A stretch of 64,000 nucleotides of DNA from Enchytraeus crypticus (GCA_905160935.1 CAJHZI010000559.1:127501-191500); one strand, 5' to 3'. Positions 33,251 through 44,786 are shown, numbered from the stretch's first letter. The notes: generated from the sequence alone by a model not told the origin. A program made the numbers and translations.

Positions 33251-36075
33251 TTAATCAATGGCAACAACTCTCAAGTACTTCAATTGTTTCAATTGAAGTA
33301 CTTACAAGTAGTATCAGAAAGACACAATTTCCTCAAAAAATTAAATCTTCTATTTGCAATCTTCAGTTCAGTCAGCAATTGACCCGAAAAAAACTGACAC
33401 TGATTAATTGTTTTCTTATCGAATGTACGAAATAACTTGCTAAACAATTGAGAATAAGCATTTTCTAGGCTCTGAATTAGAGACTTTGCCAATTCTACAC
33501 ATTCAGAACCATACAGCAAAATAGGTACAGAATATGATTCAACAAGTGAGATAACTACAGAAGGTGCAGCGTTGCCCCCAATTTTGCTGAAGATAGCGTT
33601 AAGTGCCCTAAAAAATTTATGTTTACGATTTTGAATATTAATTTTGAAACTTTTTGATGACATCAAAACTAATCCCAAATAACGTATTTCATTAACCCAC
33701 TCTATGCTTCTGTTATCAATTATCATATTAATGGGCTTAATATTATGTCTAGGACCAATTCTAATGCAGAATGTCTTACTACAATTAACACTTAAACCTA
33801 CATTAGCTAATTCATTTGTGCTGATTTCAATTAGGGATTGTAAATCTGTAACAGTTAACGATAATAATATTAAATCGTCCGCATACATAAAGGAATTGCA
33901 GCACAGAGAAGATACGAAACAACAAATTTTGGATTTTTCAAGCTTAACTAGCATATTATCGACACATACAGCAAACAGTATTGGAGATAAAATGCCGCTC
34001 TGTCTTACTCCCTAAGTAACGATAAAACTACTTGATACAGCATCATTCCACTTAACACGTGAATTTAATTTGCCATACCAATTTAACAATAGTTCAATTA
34101 GAACTCTTGGTAATTTTCTGTTCGTCAATTTACAGAATAGCATTTTGAAATTAATTTTATCAAATGCTTTCGATACATCTAACGAACAAATATTTACAGT
34201 AGAGCTTTTAGTTGTGAAGTAGTCAATAGTTTTTCTTAAAGAATAAATTGCGTTACTACATCCCACTTTTTGTTTAAAACCAAATTGACGAACGGATGTA
34301 AGAAAATAATTGTCTACATAACGTAATATACAACTTTCAAATATCTTGGACAGATGCAACTAATTGTTATTCCTCTATAATTTTCAATTTTAACATGATC
34401 ACATTTCCTATCACCTTTAAGAATCGGAATAATTATCCCCTCCCCAAAAGCAGCAGGAACATACTTTATTGCCACAATTAGGTTTAACAACATAGTGATG
34501 CAACTGCAAACAATAGGATGAGCATATTGAAGATGTTCACATGTAATATTGTCCATTCCAGAGGCTTTGCCTTTCTTCAACTTGTTTATAACATCATCAA
34601 CGGTAGCAACTTCAAATTTTATATCCAGATTATCGCCAATATAGTTGGAAAATCTTTCTTCAAAATTATCTCCCAAATCATCTGAATTTTCGTTGTACAA
34701 TTTTGAAAAAAAAATTCCGCGAAATTATTAGCAATTAAAGTACTATCATTAATATTATTAATTAAGGTGCAACATTTAGCCTTAGAAGCGCCAAACTTTG
34801 CATTCCAAACGTGCCAAAAAGTGTTATTATCTTTATTTAAGAGGGCCTCATGCAGTAAGTTAGAGAGCTGACTTCTTTCAGTTTTTATTTTATTAGCTAA
34901 GAATGATCTATATTCACGTTTAGCCTTCCCTTTAGCTATATAGATGTCTCCAGATTTAGGACGTCCTGATTCTTTCCACACATTATGAGTCTGAATAGAT
35001 TTTTCTTTTAAGGTATTACCTTCGGCATCCCACCAATATTTGTAGAAATTTATTTTTTTACCTTAACATTTTCAGCGGCTGCTTTATTTAAACATAGAAT
35101 TGATGCTGGCATTATTAAATTATTGAAGGACATACTTACTGGCCTGTGGTAATTTTTATAGAGTTCACGTTCAGCTTCAATTTTTTTGAAACAAATACAT
35201 GATCAATGCAAGCTCTAAAACCATAATACGGATCATATACATATATATCTGACGTTATTATTATCTTGACGTTAATGCTATCATCGCAAGAACATATGTT
35301 TACACTAGATAAAAAAGAGTTAATGAGAAGGCAATATGTTTTCTGTCTAGTTCAAAATTGGTATCACCAAGGATAATAATATCAGAATATACTTTGTTCT
35401 CAATAACTTATTCAATAAAACCTACAATCATATTAACATCTTTTTATATGTGCTAACATCAGAGATGACGTTAAACAATAAAAATATACGGTTACTAAGT
35501 GATATGTTAAAAGCAATGCATCTATTCTGCAGAGTCAACGCAGTATAATGCATAAATTGGTCTAGTGATTTATGCCATAGGGTTACAATCCTTGAGAAAA
35601 GTCTCTCAATATTCCCTTCAATAGGCATTTAGTCATGGAGGAAATGGAACGAAATTTATAACCACAGCAGAGCAATGAAAGCTTATGTAATTCATCATCT
35701 CTAAACCAATGCTCTTGTAAGACAATTATGTTATGGTGATTAGTTAGTTCTTTAACCGTAGCTGCGCCATTTGAAAGACTAGGCGTATTGAATGAAGCAA
35801 CATTCATGTTACTGATAACATCTTACTTCTGATTAACTTTTACGTTTTGCTGTTGCAATTTTCAGCCAAAAGCGTTAAGTGACATTTCGTTGAAAACTCG
35901 TTTATGACGGTAACCTATGATGCACTAGACATACACATCGACAATTTTTTTATCGTTGCAAGCACTCATGTAACTAGTGTTTACGGGCTTTGGTTGTTCT
36001 GGTTGATATTACGTCGACTTTATTTCTGGCTGATTTGCTTTGTACAACTTATCATATGTTTGCTTTGGCTAAAAT
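33250..36075 (-). mobile_element. LINE-C relative, older copy
   Basis: This minus-strand LINE carries the end of an ORF1-like region (about 35,830-36,070, QPEQPKPVNTS), an endonuclease start (IIVLQEHWFRDDELHKLSLL), a linker (IKTERSQLSNLLHEALLNKD) and a reverse transcriptase (RQFGFKQKVGCSNAIYSLRK, CSLDVSKAFDKINF, FMYADDLILLSLTVTDLQSL). It is related to the element at 16,206 and differs at many residues. At least five frame breaks are visible. Its 5' end lies about 65 bp from the exon at 36,142. Confidence 0.85.
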
Positions 36076-36141
36076 GAAAGTGATTTCATTGTGATAGCCC
36101 TTATTATAATTATTATGATTAGCCTATTGCCATATTTACAG

Positions 36142-36390
36142 AGCACTGATGTCTGAGGACCTACGCACTGTACTCAGACAAGAAGTGATGGTATCAGGAG
36201 TTAATAACGCAGCTGGACTGGCACTCGATTGGGTCCATTCTAACCTCTATTGGACGGATAGCTCATTGCACCGTATAGAAGTGATGTATATCGGTAACAC
36301 GTCTGAAGATATGAAAATGAGGCGTCACATACTACACGAAAACCTTAATTCTCCCAAAGCTATACTCATTGATCTCCGCGACACGAGGAG
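36142..36390 (+). CDS. LDL receptor family exon 6 of window: YWTD propeller blades
   Basis: This 249-nt phase 2-2 exon begins after TTTACAG and ends before GTGAGT. It reads ALMSEDLRTVLRQEV, then GLALDWVHSNLYWTD and SPKAILIDLRDTRR, covering one full blade and the start of the next. The G-L-A-x-D-W-x-H-S-N-x-Y-W-T-D string is almost that of human LDLR. An old LINE-C relative on the opposite strand ends roughly 65 bp before the acceptor, leaving very little original intron sequence there. Confidence 0.93.
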
Positions 36391-36686
36391 GTGAGTGAAG
36401 ATCGACTATTAGGCTAGTTCTTCATTAGCGACTTAGCATGATTGTGCGGCTAGAGTACTATTTGTCCTTTCGTGACCTACGGGAGTTCATGTATTTAAAA
36501 ACAATATTTTCAAAATACAAAGCAGCCGGTTAGGCTTGGATTTGTATGTGTCTTTCTGCTTATGAGACTTGTGCACTAATGTCTCGACCATTCAACCAAT
36601 AGTATTAATAAGATTTGTCTAACTAAGTCATTAGAAATGATCACGTAATTTTATAACTGATTCTTTAGAACTCTTGATAAGGAGTA
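36391..36686. other. Intron, nothing recognised
   Basis: No family or motif is recognised before the GA tract. Confidence 0.5.
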
Positions 36687-37113
36687 AGAGAGAGAGAGAG
36701 AGAGAGAGAGAGATCTATGTTCATTGAAAGTACACATACAAGTATGCATACAAACACAAGATTATAATTATCATAGAGAATATATATACCCTATCTAGTT
36801 GACAGCCAGCAATCACGCAAGAACAGGAAGAACATACAACTGAAAAGTAACAAAAATACTAGCGAATAAGCAGTAGTAACACACCAGCGTGCAAGTTGGA
36901 AAAACAGGCGTATAAAATTGGCAGTATAATAAATGAACCAAACATTAAAATAAATTGAAGCAAACCAAAATGCAAGCTACCTCAGTAAAGACTGTAATAG
37001 CATGCATAATACATGTCAACAATTAAATATATTATTCATTACAAAATATGAAGTAGATAGCTTTTGTATCTTTCATTGAATAAGTTCTTGGATTTATTAT
37101 TACGAATTTCTAA
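36687..37113 (-). mobile_element. GA microsatellite plus probable LINE-F 3' end
   Basis: A GA tract at 36,687-36,713 is followed by a region resembling the 3' untranslated part of the LINE at 37,945 (GCATACA, AAAGTACA, then a TTGAATAAG-like end). The resemblance is weak. MITE-2 copy a is inserted at its right end. Confidence 0.4.
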
Positions 37114-37428
37114 CAGTGGCCACACACGGTCAGTTTTGCCATCAAACTCATCTGTTCAGATATCTGAACAGATAAATTTGATCGTTTGTGGGTTCGTCAG
37201 ATTTGAAAACTGACGAGAGAACTGATGACCTAGTTTCTCCACACACGATCAAATTTAACTGATCAAACTTATCTGAACAGTTCAGATATCTGAACAGATA
37301 AATTTGATCGTGTGTGGGCAAAAACTGATGGGAAAACTGACGAGCGTCAGATTTCAAAACTGATAGGAAAACCATCAAATTTATCTTAACATATATCTGT
37401 TCAGATAAATTTGATCGTGTGTGGCCAC
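37114..37428. mobile_element. MITE-2 copy a (palindromic, GTGTGGCCAC ends)
   Basis: The element starts CAGTGGCCACACACGGTCAG and ends TTTGATCGTGTGTGGCCAC. It consists of alternating orientations of TCTGTTCAGATATCTGAACA and AAATTTGATCGTGTGTGG. No coding capacity is seen. The CAGTG start and symmetrical build suggest a hAT-type or similar cut-and-paste MITE. The right terminal ACTG is not intact. Confidence 0.65.
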
Positions 37429-37444
37429 ATCAGTTTTCAGATCT

Positions 37445-37660
37445 GAAGACTTTTCCTGCCCACAAAGACTTTTGGCCACTTGTCGGCTTAAACTTATTTT
37501 AATATGAGCATTCTAATAGAAATTAATTTCTTAAATGAGTAGGCCCTAATTAAAATAAAAGTATTACAAATCACAACGATGCTTTTGGCAAACAGAGATA
37601 AGCGTTGTCGAATTAAATATCAATACTAAATTTCAATATTGATTTTAATATAAATTGAAT
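37445..37660. other. Intron, nothing recognised
   Basis: AT-rich sequence without a recognised family. Confidence 0.5.
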
Positions 37661-37665
37661 GACTC

Positions 37666-39231
37666 GTGACGCAGTGATAGAGAGCTCGGCTCTAGAACGA
37701 GAGGTCGCGAGTTCGGGACTGCGTTAAGACGTGAGAAATAAAAATATAGTCGCGCAGGATTATTTTCTCAGGGAATGACGCCCCTGCCCAGTAAATGTTA
37801 GTCAAAGCTGAGGAAGGCATAGGGGGCCCACCTCTTCATAAGGAGAATCCCCCAAGAATTGTAGTATAAAAAAGGAATGTTATAGATGATTTAAAGCTCC
37901 ACTCATACGTGGACATGACGAGGAGAACGGAAAATAGAGAAGAGAGAGATATACATTTATTCAACAAACTCGGTGTACAGTCGCATACATACAAAGTGTA
38001 CAAGAAGAGAAATAAAAGTACAAGCTTACAGCAAACTTAATCAATGATGCAATTAATTAAAACAAGCCCAATACCATTCAAATCGGTACCTAGTGGGAGC
38101 ATTACTCTATCTTGCTAGTCGCCGATATGATGTGAGAAAATGCTTCTATCAGTATATTTTACCAGTTCTTGAATAAAAAAGATTTATATAGAATACTAAA
38201 ATTATATACATTTAATGCCATTTTTATGGAATCAGGTACACTATTCCATATTTGAACACTAGAAAAAATAATCGAGTTAAAAATTTTTATATTGGAATGA
38301 AAATACAAATATTTAGTATGTGATAGTCTAGTCTCATACTCATGGTTAGCAGTTATGTTGAAAAAATATTCTTTATTAATATTGGAAACAGGCCTATTGC
38401 TATCAGATTGAATATATTTGTATATTAGTTTACCAATTGCCAATCTAAATAATAAATTAACAGGAAGTATATGAAAATATTGGTGTAATTCTTTAACATT
38501 GCAAAATTTATTTTTGATCTTGTAGATTTCTTAGTACCTTATTCATTGCAACTTGCAATGGATGTAACATCGATCTACTAGTATTGCCGTATATTTCAAT
38601 ACCATAACTAATACGTGAATAAATAAGTGCGTGAAATAACATTAAGCGACAATTTATGGGTAAGAACTTTTTACGATTGAATAGCATTGAATTTAAAGAG
38701 TTAATTTTTTTAGCTAATTGATTTATATGTTCATGAAATGATAATTTATCATCAATCCAAATACCTAGAAACTTAACACTATTAGATCTATTAGTTCATA
38801 GTCATTTATCTTTATTTTAAGACTATTGGTCTTAATAGTTTCAATATCTAGATTAGAGGGGTAAAATAAAATGAAAGTCGATTTGGCAATATTAACAGTT
38901 AACCGATTACAATTGAACCAATTCAATAATTGATTACATACAATGTTACCTGTCCTGTATAGCTCTACAATGTTATCTTCACAAACAAAAACATTTGTAT
39001 CATCACCAAATAGTTTTAACTTAGCATTATTATGCGAATATTGTATGGCATTAATAAAAAATGAGGAATAATAGAGGCCCAAGAATAGAACCTTGGGGCA
39101 CTCCAGTACAAACGGGTAAAACGAATGAATTAGCTTCGTTTATGGAGATGAACTGGTGTCTATTATTGTAGTGGAGGCGTTATATATCATGGACGTGCCA
39201 GCAGGCAGTGCACTAAGAGAGAGAGAGAGAG
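37666..39231 (+). mobile_element. Composite SINE: tRNA-like head + RTE-A 5' region + RTE-A 3' end (interrupted)
   Basis: Three blocks follow one another. The first, 37,666-37,730, is tRNA-like, with TGACGCAGTGATAG and GAGGTCGCGAGTTCGG. The second, 37,763-37,860, matches the 5' untranslated region of full-length RTE-A (minus strand 55,098-55,197: TTCTCAGGGAATGACGCCCC, AGGGGGCCCACCTC). The third is the RTE-A 3' end, 37,875-37,944 and 39,171-39,231, ending CACTAAGAGAGAGAGAG. LINE-F (37,945-39,170) splits the last block. This looks like a non-autonomous element that borrows both ends of RTE-A. Confidence 0.75.
37945..39170 (-). mobile_element. LINE-F, CR1-like LINE 3' half, inserted in the composite SINE
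   Basis: The minus strand carries INAIQYSHNNAKLKLFGDDT (motif C region, G for the usual A of FADD), CNQLLNWFNCNRLTVNIAKS and the C-terminus YETRLSHTKYLYFHSNIKIF, QIWNSVPDSIK. The 3' end has TTGAATAAATGTATATC. The copy is 5'-truncated just before motif C. The C-terminal pattern is shared with the fragment at 40,583-40,800. Confidence 0.8.
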
Positions 39232-39526
39232 TCGCGCAAACGTGGTGGTGACAAATCGATGTATACGCGACCCAAATGTTCCATTTCCTATCTAGACCCT
39301 TTCGCTTCGACCTCGAATAGCTGTATACGGGACGTTAAACGGATTTTTTTAAAATTTCAATAATAAACACTTTCGCTAAACAAATTTTAATTATATAAAC
39401 AAAGAATACTAATTTTATTTTACAGTCAAGCTCTATTATATTTCTGAACAATACAAGTGGCAAACGCAATTATATAGTGTTCTACAATCGGCCTCAATAA
39501 TGAACACTTCATAAATAGGCCGTTTG

Positions 39527-39808
39527 GCGGGATTTAGAGCACTTGGTTTAGTTGCGCGTTAATTATCGAAGTTAAGCTACACCAACCTCGATTAGTACAC
39601 TTTGGGTGATCACCTTGGAAGTCCGAGTGTTGACTGCTTATGAAGGAAAAAATCCCAGGGTGATGGAAGGTTATTCTTAAATCCGCGCCGGCTGCAATTG
39701 ATACGCCACAAAAAGACAGCGATTACTAATAACCATGGAGAGGAAGGAGGAAATGGGCCTTAAACAAGCATCTGTGTTTCCTGACTCAGTGTGCCGTTAT
39801 TTTATGTT
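39527..39808 (+). mobile_element. 5S-rRNA-derived SINE copy b (longest copy)
   Basis: The head GCGGGATTTAGAGCACTTGG is followed by the 5S promoter block: ATCGAAGTTAAGCTACACC, ATTAGTAC, TGGGTGATCACCTTGG and AGTCCGAGTGTTGAC. Then comes a non-5S body (AATCCCAGGGTGATGGAAGG to CTGACTCAGTGTGCCG). 5S box A, intermediate element and box C are all recognisable. It is a SINE3-type retroposon. Confidence 0.8.
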
Positions 39809-39974
39809 ATGTTTTATATAGGCCTACATATAAGAGACTTTGCCTATACGAGTATGCAGAAATATAAACTAAATAGTGACGATGATGCAGAATACTTAAT
39901 GAGGCAGAATAGCTACCATGTAGGAGTATAGACTATAGCTAGTATTATATTATATTGTTGTATTGATAGTGAAG

Positions 39975-40065
39975 TATTGGGTGGATATGGAGTAGCACTT
40001 AGAGTGTTCGCCTCGGATGCAATTGGCTTGGATTCAAACGCGCAATCAACTGAAAATACACAGAC
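39975..40065 (+). mobile_element. tRNA-headed SINE (third tRNA-type family), copy a
   Basis: A tRNA-like fold is suggested by TTAGAGTGTTCGCCTCGGAT and a B-box-like TTGGATTCAAACGCG, followed by AATCAACTGAAAATACAC. Similar heads occur at 47,295 and 48,062. It is diverged. Confidence 0.5.
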
Positions 40066-40357
40066 TAAATGTGAACTATGGTGAACTTAAATAAAAATAA
40101 TGATAATAGGCGAACTTTTGCAAACAAAATAGACAGGGGTATAATTTTAAATTGAGATTAAAAATAATAATAATAAAATGAACCTATTAAATCATTAAAT
40201 GAAACTTCCATCATTTGGACAGCCACCATCAATCAGTAGATGGGTACCTCTCAAATTTGTAGTTTACTTAACTCAAAATGATATTGATTGATTGTAGTAA
40301 TAACAATACCGATTAACGTGCCCTACAGGCTGGAAATGATTGACAGCTAATTAGCAT
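40066..40357. other. Intron, nothing recognised
   Basis: A/T-rich sequence with short TAA runs and no recognised family. Confidence 0.5.
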
Positions 40358-40582
40358 AACTGATCAGATATCTGAACAGTTAAATTTGACCGTGTGTGGG
40401 CGATCGTCAATTTGATCGGCAGATAAATTTGACCGTGTGGCCAAAATTCAAATGTTTCTGAACCGATATCTGGTCAGATATCTTTTCAGATATCTGTCAG
40501 CTAAATTTGACCGTGTTTGGGCTCCGTCAAATTTATCTGAACAGATATCTGTTCAGATAAATTTGATCATGTGTGGCCACTG
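40358..40582. mobile_element. MITE-2 copy b (left end lost)
   Basis: This is the same repeat language as copy a (GATATCTGAACAG, AAATTTGACCGTGTGTGG), ending GATCATGTGTGGCCACTG at 40,582. The left terminal repeat is missing. Confidence 0.65.
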
Positions 40583-40800
40583 TAAGGTAACGTTATTCCA
40601 AATCCTCACACTGTCAAAAATATAAGGTTTGTAAAAAGCTTGCTACTATTAGAAAATATTTACTTAGTGTTTGACAGTCTGGTATTGTAAAAACGATTTT
40701 GATGGAGAGAATTAATGATATCGCGAATTATTGGATTCGCCTCCAACACGTACAAAACTCTCTTTCTTGAGTCGTCTGTAATGTAAAAATACTCAAATCC
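40583..40800 (-). mobile_element. LINE-F-like C-terminal fragment
   Basis: The minus strand encodes DDSRKRVLYVLEANPIIRDI and NRFYNTRLSNTK. It is similar to the end of LINE-F (YETRLSHTKY). It is short and has lost its 5' part. Confidence 0.6.
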
Positions 40801-40805
40801 CACAC

Positions 40806-41320
40806 CTCTTCTTAAGAAATTGCACTGGCTATCAGTCTCCAAACGTATAAAATTCAAGATAGCTTCCTTGACCTTAAAAAGTTTAAATTATGGTAAACCA
40901 TCCTATCTATCTTATCTTTTATCCATCTATCAACCCTCTCGTAGTCTTCGTTCCTCTAGTAAAAACCTTCTCAGTGTACCAAATATTAAATCTACCATGG
41001 GCAGACGCTCCTTCATGTTTTCTGCTCCGACAATATGGAACTCTCTGCCACAAGACCTTCGATCTTGTAACTGTATTGGTACTTTCCTGGGCAAGCTAAA
41101 AACCCATCTCCTTCCGCCATAGGTCTAACTTTGACCTGCTTGCCTTGGATCTTGGACTTGTACTGTTTTGATCTCGCTTTCTCTGTGGTCTCTGTGTACT
41201 CGTCATCGTGTGATGCTTTGGCGCCTGTTTGTGTAGTGTCTGCAAGAGACCTCCCTGACATTGACTAATGGCGAGGAACCGGACGTTAAATTCTTATTGA
41301 TTGATTGATTTATTGGACAT
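40806..41320 (+). mobile_element. L2-type LINE 3' end, TTGA tail
   Basis: The C-terminus is open over 100 codons: LHWLSVSKRIKFKIASLTLK, GKPSYLSYLL, then TIWNSLPQDLRSC and LGKLKTHLLPP. The 3' untranslated region ends GCGAGGAACCGGACGTTAAA plus a TTGA repeat. It is 5'-truncated and otherwise well preserved. Confidence 0.85.
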
Positions 41321-41384
41321 AATTCCATAAAAAGTAATACATTTATAAAATCGATTAATAGCGATAGGAGAGATCAGTTCAATA

Positions 41385-42065
41385 ATGTCTAATATCAATG
41401 GCGTGTATGACGTGTATGACGAATAAACTCCAAAATCATCTAAACGTAGTAACGTACAATATGAATGGAATAAATAAAGGTATTTTAATATTAAAGCAAA
41501 TTTGCAATTCAATGAGGAAGGAGTTAATGTGTTTTCAAGAGCACTGGCTTGGTACTGAGCAGCTTTTGATTTCTAGACGAGTGTAACAACGGCTGTTACA
41601 TTTTTGAAGTAAGATCGATGGACTCAATTCTAAAACAAGGAATTTTAAGGGGAAGACTGCACGGGGGTTTATATACTTTAATAAGAAAGGATTTGGAGAT
41701 TTTGTTAGGCAAGTTCAATTGCTTTAGGTGTGAAGAAAAGTTTATAATCGTAACGGTGGGTAAACTAGTGATAATAAATGTCTATTTACCTAACTGTAAA
41801 AGTAACGCTGATTTGGAGCTTCTGAAACTATTATTGTATTATATCGAATTGTCTCTTACTGATATCGATTAGAAATATGCGGTGTTTGCAGGCGATTTTA
41901 ATTGTAATGTAATGAAGTATTCGAATGGAGCAAAAACGATTAAAAACTGGATGAACGAGTTAAATTGCATCGTAGCGAATAATGTGGCAATAGTTCCGTG
42001 AACAATATCATACACCTTTTCGGGAAACTCCCGGGTTACCAAATCTTACATTGATCAATAAATTT
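41385..42065 (+). mobile_element. LINE endonuclease fragment (LINE-C-like)
   Basis: The plus strand gives NVVTYNMNGINKGILILKQI, then CFQEHWLGTEQLL, QGILRGRLHGGLYTLIRKDL and VINVYLPNCKSNADLELLKL. This is the N-terminal endonuclease of an ORF2 related to LINE-C (compare VTYNMHGYNQGIVMLKN). It contains stops at about 41,583 and 41,870 and no reverse transcriptase follows. Confidence 0.8.
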
Positions 42066-42094
42066 TTATGTAACTGAAAATCTAAGTAAATTAA

Positions 42095-42760
42095 CACTGA
42101 AATGGCAGGTCAATTCTTGTTACGACTGGACAAACGACGTCCACATAGTATTCCTAGCGTATAAATCTTACTTTCTGCCTCTTGGAATATTGCTCACTAG
42201 TCTGGTCTTCTCACACACCACTTTTTAGAGTACTTCAAACAAGAGAGCCTAGATATCTGATTCTAGCGTATAAATCTTACTTTCTACCTCTTTTGGAATA
42301 TTGTTCACCAGTCTGGTCTTCTCACACACCACGGGATATCTTTTTTGCTTGTCAGGTCAACGAAGTTACACTAAGACGATTTACGGCGACGGGCATATGT
42401 CTTACAGTGATTGATTAAAGTCCCTAAATTTATTTAATATCTTTGGAACTCAGACGGCTTCATTCAGATATAGTTCTTAGTTAAAAGATTCTTATTGGTC
42501 TTGCACCTGGCTCTATTGCAGATTTTGGCGTGACTTTGTCAACTCGGAAATCACGGGGGAATTCCTGTAAATTAAGCATTGACATATCTAGAGTCGATGC
42601 CAGAAATAATTTCTTTGCTTCTAGAGTATTTGATCTGTGGAACGCATTGTCCGATTACATAGTTTTAAATAGTAACAAACGGCAACTTTTAAATGTTGAT
42701 TTAAATTAGTTTTTAATTTTAAATTAATACAATCTTATTAAAATGCCAGAACACTTTGTC
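42095..42760 (+). mobile_element. CR1-like LINE 3' end with an internal duplication
   Basis: YKSYFLPLLEYCSLVWSSHT and the C-terminal region SRVFDLWNALSDYIVLNSN are recognisable. A segment of about 71-73 bp is present twice, 42,151-42,221 and 42,260-42,332, separated by 38 bp. Stops are present. Confidence 0.75.
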
Positions 42761-43559
42761 CGGTGCACTTAATAGACTTATTACCCTAGAATTATTGCAC
42801 TCCTGTCTGTATTGTACTTCTGTCTGCACATATGACGTATAGCTTAGTGAAAAGCTGCAACCGAAACATTGGCGGAGGTAATAAAAAGTGGAGCGATTGA
42901 GTTAATGTTGAAGGCTGCTGCAGTGGTGCACTATCCTCTTAAGCTGTTGCTGTTGCTGCTGTTACGTTAAGGGTAATTGGCCTGTGTGATATTTCTGTTA
43001 CATTTTAAGCTCACTACAAGAATTCTATACACCAAGATTGCCTATGAATTAATAAAAAGGCCTAATTTATTATTATATTAATATATAATTTAACAATAAA
43101 TTGTGTCACAGCAGGCGTACTAAGGCTCAAATATGCTCGAACATTATTGATTACGTTCGAACATACAAGACGAAAGTGATGCTATAAAAAGGCTGGAAGG
43201 GTTCGAGTAGATTATGAAAGTTAAATATTAGGTGCACAAAATATACCGCAATATGAAAAGTTACAGCGATTGGATTACAACGTTACTAGCGCATATTCAA
43301 GTTTTAGAGAGGATCAATTGGTGGGTCCGACTCTCCGCGATTCGTTGAGCCGTCGATGCAGCGGATGCCGCCGCTCTATCAGGTGAGGGCGTCATTGGTT
43401 TCATCGGGGAAAGGCCTTCGACACAGCGTCTGCTTTACTACCACGAGAACCCACTGAGATTCCACCTGGCAATCCGGCGTGGCGTCCTTCATATTCTCTA
43501 GATTTTTCCACGATTTTCTCTCCTATATCCAAAGGTGATGACATACTAGTTTTTTTTAC
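42761..43559. other. Intron, mostly unrecognised, with a GC-richer patch
   Basis: 43,315-43,500 is clearly richer in G and C than its surroundings and has a short plus-strand frame (FIGERPSTQRLLYYHENPLR). I cannot assign it. The remainder is AT-rich without a recognised family. Confidence 0.4.
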
Positions 43560-44230
43560 TAACGATGCTTATTTGTTCTATGGTTTCAGTGGGTTATCTA
43601 TCCCGAATTTCCCTCACGATGTAAGAAGTAGCATCGTCAATGTCCAAAGCTTTCAATCCGTGTAAAGGATAAATCTAGTATGCACCTACACCCTCTACTT
43701 AAATTACTGTACAAGGCTCCATATCCTTGTCATTTTGCAGAAAATATAGTTTTTAATATAGGTCAATGCTATACTGAATTTTTGAGTGAATGAAGGCAAA
43801 ATAGAGATCTCTACGACAGTTCATCCCTGGGGATATTATCTCTTCGTCCATATAGCATACTATCTAAACTATTTTTTCTATGAGACTAATATTGGATGTG
43901 TTCTTTAAATGAAAAACCATCATCAAGTGGAATACTAATAAATTTCATATCGTAAACTATATTAGCCTAGGCTCCAGAATTTGTTACAAAAATTTAAGCA
44001 AATGGAAAAGTCTCAAATAGGGGATTGACTGATGATATGATGTAGGACAGAGAGAATTTTGAGACAGTCTATTCGTATCCCTATCATAACTGAGATCCAA
44101 GGGAAGATGATGATGATCACTTTAGGGATATCAAAAGCTAAATTCTTGCCGATGTTAACAGGGTAATTTATTAATTCATTAACGAAATATTGGATGTTTG
44201 TAATTTTTCTTTCTTTATGCCTAGACGCTT
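43560..44230 (-). mobile_element. LINE-H, degraded CR1-like LINE, interrupted by SINE-B
   Basis: The minus strand gives FISIPLDDGFSFKEHI near 43,930 and YFAFIHSKIQYSIDLY-like pieces near 43,800, typical of CR1/Jockey ends. A SINE-B copy sits at 43,964-44,117. The sequence is highly broken. Confidence 0.5.
43964..44117 (+). mobile_element. SINE-B copy d (5'-truncated)
   Basis: It starts AGCCTAGGCTCCAGAATTTG, contains GGGGATTGACTGATGATATG and ends in GGGAAGATGATGATGAT, matching copies a and b. Confidence 0.8.
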
Positions 44231-44786
44231 AGTAACTCTGTGTCTGTTTTAATATTGTTACTATTTATATTATTCAATAAATTCTAAATATTTTTAATTG
44301 ATTATGCTGTTTAGTAGATTTTTCAAGTAGGTTTGCAGAAAACCCTCTATCCTTCTCCAGCAACTTGCGATAAGATTAATATTTTAATTGGATAACTTTA
44401 CTTTTAGTTGTTCTAAAGTACAATTAATTTTTATTTTAAATCGTTTCCTTACCTCATTAGTTAACCATGTTATGTCCTTATGCTCCTACATGAGCGCAGT
44501 TCTGTTCTGGTGGAATGTTTTCATTAGTTTAATTGGCTGAGGTTTATGGTATAAATGCGATATAGTTATCAATACAAGAAGAGTTAAAAATATTCCGCCA
44601 TGTGGAAGCTCATCCATGCCATGCGGTAGCTTATCTTATTAATTTTATTCTCTTATTAGGACACATTTCAGAGTCTTCGGACCTTTGTGTCCTTTTCATT
44701 TCATGTGAGTTGCTGTATTTTGTGAGACTTTTCTAACTATATTGTATGAATGATTAAATCAATTAAATAAATAAAAATAAAAATAT
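44231..44786. other. Intron, possible LINE 3' untranslated remnant
   Basis: The end TTAAATAAATAAAAATAAAA at about 44,765 resembles a LINE poly-A-type terminus. No coding part is recognised. Confidence 0.35.

Noticed and set aside
39570-39650. A functional 5S rRNA gene
   Set aside because: The promoter blocks are present but the sequence is diverged, has a foreign head and body, and recurs as dispersed copies.
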